The position numbers were made by a program, and so were the translations under genes. 20,441 bases of DNA from Candidatus Aerophobota bacterium (GTDB lineage: Bacteria > Aerophobota > Aerophobia > Aerophobales > JAGGXI01), in NCBI GenBank assembly GCA_021163155.1, contig JAGGXI010000101.1, forward strand, positions 1 through 20,441, in the 5' to 3' direction. The notes under the pieces are model-generated. The model worked only from the letters and a program-made list of their open reading frames with translations, did not search any database and was not told where the DNA came from. Below are positions 15,217-20,441 of the stretch, in pieces (position 1 is the stretch's first letter; each line of letters starts with the position of its first letter).

Positions 15217-17287
15217 TTTTTAAAGAAACCAGATTCACTGAGGGAGGAAAAAGGTTAGAGGATAGATTGGAATCATATCTATAACTAATACCTGACCAGC
15301 CAGAAGGTTGCTCTTTATCTTTATCAAATTCATTCTCGGCTATACATCCTCCGATGACGATGGGATAAGCTGTCCCATTACCTGGAATAACCGCCCAGGA
15401 TTTCCTCTGGGCAAAACAGAGGGTGTTTATTAAGGGTTTACCATTCCAGGTACCGTCACCTCCGGCACCTCCGGCACCTCCGGCAAGGGAAACTGTGATG
15501 GCGTTAGCTTGAAAGGGAGTAGGCGCAGTTGATGATGTTGTTTCTAAGAAAATTTTTATGTATCGGAAGTTAATTGGTGTTCCTCCTGGATAGTCAAAAA
15601 TCTTTGTAGTTTTTGTAATTACTTCTCCGTACTGACCAAATAAAATATCGTTAGCTTCAACAGTATCTTTATCGCATTCTTTATTGTTTGAGACATAAAT
15701 TTTTAAAGTCCAATATTGCTTTAAAGTTAAATCTTTTAATGTAATTCTATTTCCAAGGACTGGATATCCCAAGTCAAATACGGCTATAGTGCACATTTCT
15801 CCTGTAGTTGCCGATAATTTTGTTCCCCAGCTACTTCCAGGGGCATCAGGCCTAAAATCCCAATCAATATCTCCTCCGGTGGAATCATAATACTCTGGTT
15901 CCATTTTGCAGACTTTCCCTCCTGTAAATTTATGTGTTGGGTTTAAAGTTACCCAATCTTTGGCTAATAAAGCTAGGGAGGAACCATCGTTTTCTTTTAC
16001 TATATTCCCTTCAATATAAATAGTTCCTCCAGAGACTATAGTTAAATTATAGGAGGTAGTATCGTTGTCAATCATCCCTAAAATTCTAATATTGCCTGGA
16101 CTGTAAATTAAACCGTTGGAGGGATAAGAACGCCATTCGCTAAGTTCTATTATATCGTTTCCTGCAGTTCCTTCTCCCAATCCATCATCAATTCCTATTT
16201 GCTCAGGTGTTCCCGACGATTCCCCGTTTCCATCTAAAACTACCAAAGTGCCCGTGCCTGTATAGAAATATATACCGCTACCCTCGTAAGTTTCACTCCA
16301 TCCAGTTTCAGAAGAAGGAAAAGAAGAAGGATACCACTCAGCATGCTCATCAGCAGGAGTTCCGGAAATATAATAATCACTTTCATTCCCTCCTACTAAA
16401 CTGCTGTATATATTCTCATTTATTTCTGGCCAGAAGATTGATCTGGGTCCTCCGTAATAGAAAGTAGGAGAACCGCTGGAAGAATCATAGCAAGAAGGAA
16501 GATGAGCCAGGTCAAAATATTGGCCGCCGGCAGTGTCAAAAAGCTTAGAGTCTGAAGGATTCGTGGGGTCGGTATAGTAATGATATCCCGAGTCTGGAGG
16601 ATTGGCGTTAATAGTTAAGGTAGTAGTCTCATCAAAAGAAGTTATCTTTCCATAAACTACAGCTTTATCATCGCTTGTAAGAGTTAAATCATTACTACTT
16701 CCACTCTCCCAGGTTAAATCTCCCAGAATACAGAGAGGAGTAGGAGTAAGAGCAGGAGTAGTAGTTCCTTGAATCATTGCATTGCTATCAAAGGAACCAA
16801 AAGTAATGTCTCCAAAAGTGGTATCTGAATTGATAAATCTTACATATTTAGTCAAGGGGCTTTTATAATCAGCTATTCCTTGAAGAGTAACTAATTTTTT
16901 GGGAAGATCGGTAGATTTAATAGTGATATATCCAGGAGGTGTATCTTTTTCTACCTTCATCCTAACATCATTTCCTGACTCATCTCCAGTATTAACCTTA
17001 TTATCTAAATTATAATTGTTCCAATTTGGGTTACCTGGCCAATCCGTAGCTTGGTCGCTGGTGTTTAACTGCTCTACAGCATATACTATTCCTTCTTTTG
17101 CTATAGCATAACTTTCCTCTTCTTCTTTTGCTTTCTCAATAATTTTTGTATTTACCAGAACTTTATTAACAAGAAAAGAGGAGAGAATAAAGAGCACTCC
17201 CACTATGAGTATAGTTAATATAAGAGCTGCTCCTTCTTCATTTTTTTTAAATTTTTCAATTTTTAAAAACATTTTTAAATCCCTCAT
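15209..17287 (-). CDS. Large PilX/GspK-like minor pilin with discoidin-like insertion
   Basis: A 692-residue protein with a type IV prepilin-like N-terminus: a basic leader, processing site G19/A20 in EEGAALILTILIVG, and one hydrophobic helix (20-40). There is no glutamate at +5 (L24), which is typical of the PilX/GspK tip subunit. The long exported part contains NGLIYSPGNIRILGMI (391-406) and NLTIVSGGTIYIEGNI (414-429), of the kind seen in large PilX-like proteins. A segment at about 495-600 (IAVFDLGYPV, WTLKIYVSNNKE, NFRYIKIFLE) resembles a discoidin/F5-8C carbohydrate- or surface-binding fold. A glycine linker GGAGGAGG (603-610) follows. The ATG at 17287 lacks a close ribosome site; ATG at 17272 (residue M6) has GAGGG 8 nt upstream and may be the true start. 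It probably belongs to the pilin operon to its right, split from it by the toxin-antitoxin pair. Confidence 0.75.
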   Translation of the reverse strand: MRDLKMFLKIEKFKKNEEGAALILTILIVGVLFILSSFLVNKVLVNTKIIEKAKEEEESYAIAKEGIVYAVEQLNTSDQATDWPGNPNWNNYNLDNKVNTGDESGNDVRMKVEKDTPPGYITIKSTDLPKKLVTLQGIADYKSPLTKYVRFINSDTTFGDITFGSFDSNAMIQGTTTPALTPTPLCILGDLTWESGSSNDLTLTSDDKAVVYGKITSFDETTTLTINANPPDSGYHYYTDPTNPSDSKLFDTAGGQYFDLAHLPSCYDSSSGSPTFYYGGPRSIFWPEINENIYSSLVGGNESDYYISGTPADEHAEWYPSSFPSSETGWSETYEGSGIYFYTGTGTLVVLDGNGESSGTPEQIGIDDGLGEGTAGNDIIELSEWRSYPSNGLIYSPGNIRILGMIDNDTTSYNLTIVSGGTIYIEGNIVKENDGSSLALLAKDWVTLNPTHKFTGGKVCKMEPEYYDSTGGDIDWDFRPDAPGSSWGTKLSATTGEMCTIAVFDLGYPVLGNRITLKDLTLKQYWTLKIYVSNNKECDKDTVEANDILFGQYGEVITKTTKIFDYPGGTPINFRYIKIFLETTSSTAPTPFQANAITVSLAGGAGGAGGDGTWNGKPLINTLCFAQRKSWAVIPGNGTAYPIVIGGCIAENEFDKDKEQPSGWSGISYRYDSNLSSNLFPPSVNLVSLKRE
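15457..15485 (-). repeat. 9-bp in-frame tandem repeat in the PilX-like gene
   Basis: The plus-strand unit CACCTCCGG is repeated three times, plus two further bases. It encodes the Gly-Gly-Ala linker of the PilX-like protein and is a local GC-rich island in AT-rich DNA. Slippage would change linker length without breaking the frame. Confidence 0.8.
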
Positions 17288-17308
17288 TTCAAGAGAAACA
17301 TAATTCTC

Positions 17309-17716
17309 CTAACTCTCAAACTTCAATAAGGCTTCAGGTAACCGAAGTTTTAATTCTGGCATAGGATAGTGTTTTACATCATCAGTTAATAGAGTCAAAT
17401 TGTTACGAATAGCTATAGTAGCAATAGCTACATCAGGAAGAGAAAGAGTAACTCCCTTTTTTTGATAATTTCCTTTATATCTTCCTGCTTTCTCAGCTAT
17501 ATCTTTAGTTAGATAATAGTATTTGAGACTATTTAAGAATTCCCTGGTTATTTCCTCTTCCTTTTCTTTCATCCCAGCATAAACCTCTATAATATTGATA
17601 GAACAACAGCTCAGTAATGAACCTTCGGAGAATAGCTTTTTTAGTAATTTTACTATTTTCTGTTTTCCTCGAAGATAATCAATAATTATTGTGGTATCTA
17701 AAAGGTAGTTAACCAT
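17309..17716 (-). CDS. vapC: VapC-type PIN-domain toxin ribonuclease
   Basis: A 135-residue PIN-domain protein, the usual length for VapC toxins, which cut specific RNAs (often tRNA or rRNA) with a magnesium ion held by acidic residues. These are visible as D7 in YLLDTTIIIDYL, E44 in INIIEVYAG, D95 in LSLPDVAIA, and D112/D113 in LLTDDVKHY. It starts 4 nt after the stop of the putative antitoxin gene and has no strong ribosome site of its own, so it is likely translated only after the antitoxin. The pair sits inside a pilin operon, transcribed in the same direction. The gene is intact, with no missing key residue. RNA target unknown. Confidence 0.9.
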   Translation of the reverse strand: MVNYLLDTTIIIDYLRGKQKIVKLLKKLFSEGSLLSCCSINIIEVYAGMKEKEEEITREFLNSLKYYYLTKDIAEKAGRYKGNYQKKGVTLSLPDVAIATIAIRNNLTLLTDDVKHYPMPELKLRLPEALLKFES

Positions 17717-17720
17717 AGGA

Positions 17721-18002
17721 TTATTTTGTTATTTTCTTAAATCTTCGTTCCGTTTCCTCTCTTAAATCTCTTACCCACTGATAAGTTCCTTTTTCCTTGA
17801 GTTCAGGATGGTCCTCATCTTTCCAGGATCCGGCTGCTCTTTCAAGTGCTTTTTGAAGTTGTATTCTCTTTAATTCTTTCTTGGCTGCATCTGTTATAAA
17901 CTTACTCCTTTTCCTTTTGCCTACTAATCTATCTATAGATTCCAGAATTTCTCTGGGAATGACTAAGTGAGGTTTGGCTTTATTGGACATTTTTTGCTCC
18001 AT
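17721..18002 (-). CDS. vapB: VapB-type ribbon-helix-helix antitoxin
   Basis: A 93-residue protein with a predicted ribbon-helix-helix DNA-binding part at about residues 10-46 (KPHLVIPREILESIDRLVG, then KRKRSKFITDAAKKELKRI) and a charged C-terminal tail with SWKDEDHPELKEKG (59-72), the kind of segment that wraps the PIN toxin. It should bind and silence the downstream VapC and repress its own promoter. ATG at 18002 is the longest start. ATG at 17990 (residue M5) is preceded by GGAG at 6-nt spacing and is the more likely start. A perfect 8+8 bp inverted repeat 20 nt upstream is the probable operator. Confidence 0.85.
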   Translation of the reverse strand: MEQKMSNKAKPHLVIPREILESIDRLVGKRKRSKFITDAAKKELKRIQLQKALERAAGSWKDEDHPELKEKGTYQWVRDLREETERRFKKITK

Positions 18003-18021
18003 AAAAATTATCCCTATTTTC

Positions 18022-18040
18022 GTTCCATTTTTAATGGAAC
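18022..18040 (-). promoter_or_regulatory. Palindromic operator of the vapBC pair
   Basis: GTTCCATT (18022-18029) and AATGGAAC (18033-18040) form a perfect inverted repeat with a 3-nt centre. It lies 20 nt upstream of vapB and overlaps the likely -10 region, the standard position for autorepression by an RHH antitoxin-toxin complex. Binding is inferred. Confidence 0.7.
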
Positions 18041-18049
18041 ATATTTAAT

Positions 18050-18067
18050 AAAGTTGTCAACAACTTT
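18050..18067 (-). promoter_or_regulatory. Likely -35 region of vapBC within a second inverted repeat
   Basis: On the minus strand a perfect TTGACA (18060-18055) lies 17-18 nt from CCATTA/CATTAA, a poor -10. It is embedded in the inverted repeat AAAGTTG (18050-18056) and CAACTTT (18061-18067), a possible second regulator site. The -10 is weak, so the exact promoter is uncertain. Confidence 0.45.
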
Positions 18068-18078
18068 TCAAAAATGTT

Positions 18079-18124
18079 GGTAGCCGCAGGCTTTAGCCTG
18101 CGCAACTTAAAAGTTGCGTCTACC
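18079..18124. repeat. REP-like double-hairpin element, copy E (best preserved)
   Basis: The outer stem is GGTAG (18079-18083) with CTACC (18120-18124). Inside are two perfect 8-bp hairpins with 2-nt loops: CGCAGGCT/AGCCTGCG (18085-18102) and CGCAACTT/AAGTTGCG (18101-18118), sharing a CG. It occupies the gap between the PilW-like gene and the vapBC promoter. It is the cleanest copy and serves as the reference for the others. Confidence 0.75.
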
Positions 18125-18128
18125 CTTT

Positions 18129-18830
18129 TCATCTTGCGCCTAATTTTACTCCTGAGATGAGTTTATAGGTATACCATCTTTGAGAAACAGGCTCTTTTTG
18201 AGCTAATTCTAAGGTGACAAGAACCTTGCTCTCATTATCTCCCCCTACAATAAAATTTAATTGAGTGACCTTAAGGTTTTCATCTTTTCGGATAAGGGGC
18301 TCAGGAGCTTTCCAGGAGGAGGAACTTTTATCATATCTCCGTAAGTAAAGTAAAGGAGTATCAGGAAGATCATAATCTACAGTAGGGGGATAAGTATGAT
18401 TTACCGGATCTATGGGTTTCTTTGATTCATCATCTACAGTAGTATCAGAGTCATCAGGCAAAGCCGCATAAATAGCGATTCTATCTCCTCCACTTTTAGG
18501 ATCAGGAGAATTGAGAATGCTAATAATGGCTATCTTATAAGGATTAGGACCATTTTTGTCAGAATTGCTTTTAGCATATCTATAGTCAATGGTTCCATCC
18601 TTTCCATCATCGCTATCTTCGGGAATTACTATCATTCCCGCTCCCAATTCCTTTACTATTCTTTTCATTACTATATGAGCATTTTGTTGTAAGTTTACTT
18701 CTACATTACTGCGGTGGAAGGATTGATAACCACTCCGATAGGGAAGATAAACTAAGGTAAAGATAAGAGCAACTATTCCTATTACTATAATAAACTCTAC
18801 TAAAGTAACGCCATTTTCTTTCTTGCTCAT
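18129..18830 (-). CDS. PilW/GspJ-like minor pseudopilin
   Basis: A 233-residue prepilin with short basic leader, cleavage site G7/V8 and the conserved glutamate at +5 (E12) in GVTLVEFIIVIGIVALIFTL, so it should be processed by prepilin peptidase and packed through its N-terminal helix into a pilus or type II secretion pseudopilus. The region NVEVNLQQNAHIVMKRIVKELGAGM (38-62) resembles the QQNARIVMDRLTRELR segment of PilW/GspJ proteins. The rest is a globular domain with DDSDDGKDGTIDYRY (67-81), an acidic stretch. It starts 10 nt after the PilV-like gene, whose end contains an AAGGAG ribosome site somewhat far from the ATG. The stop lies 5 nt from the REP-like element. Confidence 0.82.
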   Translation of the reverse strand: MSKKENGVTLVEFIIVIGIVALIFTLVYLPYRSGYQSFHRSNVEVNLQQNAHIVMKRIVKELGAGMIVIPEDSDDGKDGTIDYRYAKSNSDKNGPNPYKIAIISILNSPDPKSGGDRIAIYAALPDDSDTTVDDESKKPIDPVNHTYPPTVDYDLPDTPLLYLRRYDKSSSSWKAPEPLIRKDENLKVTQLNFIVGGDNESKVLVTLELAQKEPVSQRWYTYKLISGVKLGAR

Positions 18831-18840
18831 TTAAATAGAT

Positions 18841-19758
18841 TCATCTCCTTATAAAAGTTTCCACTTTTGTACTTCTAATTTTTCCCCTCTGTTTCCAGAA
18901 CTCTATTACTGTAATCTTTTTCATAGAGGTTATCTCATTTGTAAGGGTAACGGCATCGGTAGTTGTCTCATCTGGCTTGCAAAAGGTACCTTCAACTACA
19001 CCAACAATAGAATTATCTGTGGGGTTATCGTTATTGTCTCGTTCAGGAAGATAATAAATCCAGACAGAATGGTCTTTTTTGTCATTATCAAATACTAATT
19101 CTCTACTATTTTTATTATAACTTAAAGGGGAAAGGTCAGTATTATCAGAGGTGGTGTTATAATCATCTCCCAATATATCCTCTTTTTCACCCGGTATCCC
19201 ATCTCCGTCTATATCTCCTACATTAGTGACCAGCTTAATCGTTTTTGCTTTTATTCCTTCTCCATCAGACAAGGGAACAGTTCCCCCCTCATCGATGAGG
19301 TGGTAATAGGCATAATTTATGTAAACTCGATCTCCAGTTGTTGTATCAGGGATGCTTATTTCCAAAGAGTTGTATGACCATTCCGCAGGGTCTTTTTTCA
19401 CACCGTTAATGTAAAGCCCAAAGTCTCCCTTATCGATAGTGCCGTTTTTGTTTTTATCTACTATTTGGTCTTCGGTTAATATTTCGCTCTCATTTAATTT
19501 GTAATTTACAGACCCACTTGTACTTGCTATAAAATTCTCCGGCACCACCTTAGAAAATTCCACTCCCTCTAATCTCGCTAAATGAGCACGGGCTAAGCAT
19601 AAGGCTTTTAATCGCTTCTCTTGCGTAGTTATACTGCCTACAGATGAGGATATTACTCTCCAGGTAGCAAATATGGCAAAAGAAAGAATCAATGCAGCAA
19701 CTATCACCTCTGCCAAAGTAAATCCTGAATCATCTCTTTCTTGAGATATCTTTTTCAT
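18841..19758 (-). CDS. PilV/GspI-like minor pseudopilin with EF-hand-like calcium loops
   Basis: A 305-residue prepilin with cleavage site G12/F13 and glutamate +5 (E17) in GFTLAEVIVAALILSFAIFA, then a segment (LKALCLARAHLARLEGVEF, 50-68) like those of PilV/GspI proteins. It is longer than typical members (about 120-200 residues). The extra part contains a canonical 12-residue EF-hand-type loop, D101-K-N-K-N-G-T-I-D-K-G-D112. A second, dockerin-like loop spans D182 to E193 (GDIDGDGIPGEKED). Both could bind calcium outside the cell. The start overlaps the GspG-like stop as ATGA, so translation is coupled. It is otherwise an unassigned, lineage-specific minor pilin. Confidence 0.8.
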   Translation of the reverse strand: MKKISQERDDSGFTLAEVIVAALILSFAIFATWRVISSSVGSITTQEKRLKALCLARAHLARLEGVEFSKVVPENFIASTSGSVNYKLNESEILTEDQIVDKNKNGTIDKGDFGLYINGVKKDPAEWSYNSLEISIPDTTTGDRVYINYAYYHLIDEGGTVPLSDGEGIKAKTIKLVTNVGDIDGDGIPGEKEDILGDDYNTTSDNTDLSPLSYNKNSRELVFDNDKKDHSVWIYYLPERDNNDNPTDNSIVGVVEGTFCKPDETTTDAVTLTNEITSMKKITVIEFWKQRGKIRSTKVETFIRR

Positions 19759-20342
19759 GGTCCAATAATGACGATATCGCCTCCAGATGTTATACCACTA
19801 TCCGGATTATATAGGTCAGTTCCGTTATTTACAGCATCCTTAGCTTCCGTATAATTATCAATATCTTTATCTCCATCTGGCCCATAACTTACCAATGCCC
19901 AGCCTGTAGGCGTGGTGTCTCCTGTAGTAAAGTAAGAGTAGTGATGATTATGTGCTTCTCCACTTCCATCCCAATCTTCTTTCCCTTTCTCGTTAAAAGG
20001 GTCCCCGGGAATTCTACTTAAATAAACCTCTGTCTTATCTGAGGTGGTAGGATAGATTAATTTGCCCAGACCAGCGACAGTAGTTTCGCTAATAGTTTTA
20101 TCCGCTTCAGCTATCTCATCTGGACCGAGACCGCTATCTTCCGGCTGCGATGGATAGCTTTTATTATCTATCTTATAATCCTCCAGAGCAATGGCAATAC
20201 TTCCCATCTCTGACCTTACTCCGCTTACTTTGGCTCGAATATTGGCAGACATAAAGTTAGGCACAGCAATGGCAGTAATAACACTAATTATAGCTATTAC
20301 TATAAGAAGCTCCGCTATGGTGAACCCTTTTATCTCTTTCAT
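19755..20342 (-). CDS. GspG-like major-type pseudopilin
   Basis: A 195-residue prepilin with very short leader, cleavage site G6/F7, glutamate +5 (E11), and a classical helix FTIAELLIVIAIISVITAIA followed by VPNFMSANIRAKVSGVRSEM (27-46). The segment ALEDYKIDNKSYP (52-64) and the late WALVSYGPDGDKDID (148-162) are characteristic of GspG-type pseudopilins, where the C-terminal acidic loop binds calcium. It is the first complete gene of the pilin operon here. Its ATG overlaps the stop of the preceding partial gene and its own stop overlaps the next start. It should be the shaft subunit of a pseudopilus or pilus. The assembly ATPase and secretin genes are not in the window. Confidence 0.9.
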   Translation of the reverse strand: MKEIKGFTIAELLIVIAIISVITAIAVPNFMSANIRAKVSGVRSEMGSIAIALEDYKIDNKSYPSQPEDSGLGPDEIAEADKTISETTVAGLGKLIYPTTSDKTEVYLSRIPGDPFNEKGKEDWDGSGEAHNHHYSYFTTGDTTPTGWALVSYGPDGDKDIDNYTEAKDAVNNGTDLYNPDSGITSGGDIVIIGP

Positions 20343-20441
20343 TTTTCTTTAGTTATCTTCTTTTTTACCTCATCCCAGGTGTTTTCGTAAACTTTAAGGT
20401 CATTTGCTGAAAAGAGCACAAAACGCACTTCCTCAAAAAAG
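20339..20441 (-). CDS. Partial gene, C-terminal end only, unrecognised
   Basis: The window edge cuts this gene. The last 33 codons read FFEEVRFVLFSANDL, then KVYENTWDEVKKKITKEK and a TGA at 20341-20339 that overlaps the ATG of the GspG-like gene (ATGA). The overlap and shared direction put it in the same operon as the pseudopilins. The fragment is charged, without a membrane helix, and too short for me to assign a family. An assembly-system component is plausible from context only. Confidence 0.6.
   Translation of the reverse strand, partial: FFEEVRFVLFSANDLKVYENTWDEVKKKITKEK

Overview
The window looks like a piece of chromosome from an uncultured, AT-rich, diderm bacterium, probably one of the poorly cultivated candidate phyla. 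This rests on AT-rich coding and spacer DNA, a two-gene (alpha plus beta) glycyl-tRNA synthetase, a DnaE1-type polymerase III, a remnant of a LolA-like lipoprotein carrier (which implies an outer membrane), and long single-purpose pseudopilins typical of such lineages. I cannot name the phylum. No rRNA, tRNA, CRISPR array, phage gene or insertion sequence was recognised.

Plus strand, 211-4067: a compact cassette with a 34-residue one-helix protein, a sodium:solute symporter, a phenylacetate-CoA-ligase-type AMP-forming enzyme, a MerR-type regulator and a protein made of two ACT domains. Spacing is tight or overlapping throughout. The set reads as uptake of a carboxylic acid, activation to its CoA thioester, and sensing of a related amino acid or aromatic compound. 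The substrate is not shown by the sequence.

Plus strand, 4290-10098: a clear sigma-70-type promoter leads into overlapping glyQ and glyS. A RicT/PSP1-family iron-sulfur protein gene follows, bracketed by two diverged copies of a roughly 70-bp repeat. Then come a TTG-started PP-loop ATPase (likely RNA thiolation) fused to a C-terminal domain resembling NFACT-R/DUF814, and a NagD-like HAD phosphatase.

Minus strand, 15216 to 10095 (read right to left): the frameshifted 3' end of a lolA-like gene, an archaeal-style short-chain polyprenyl diphosphate synthase, dnaE, and acylphosphatase. The lolA stop/next-gene start junction occurs twice, before the synthase and before dnaE. This suggests that lolA and dnaE were once adjacent and that the synthase block was placed between them. 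acyP and the HAD gene converge, and one TTAA supplies both stop codons.

Minus strand, 20441 to 15209: a type II secretion/type IV pilus minor-pilin operon. It holds a partial gene, a GspG-like pilin, a PilV/GspI-like pilin with calcium-loop motifs, a PilW/GspJ-like pilin, and a large PilX/GspK-like protein with an apparent discoidin-like insertion. A VapBC-type toxin-antitoxin pair with its own palindromic operator sits inside this operon, between the PilW-like and PilX-like genes.

Short palindromic elements bounded by GTAG/CTAC and resembling REP sequences occur in several intergenic gaps (81-155, 4211-4264, 8235-8288, 18079-18124, and a possible half copy at 13881-13920). No gene-free stretch exceeds 300 bases. 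The largest are 4068-4354 (REP-like palindrome plus glyQ promoter) and 14929-15208 (lolA remnant).
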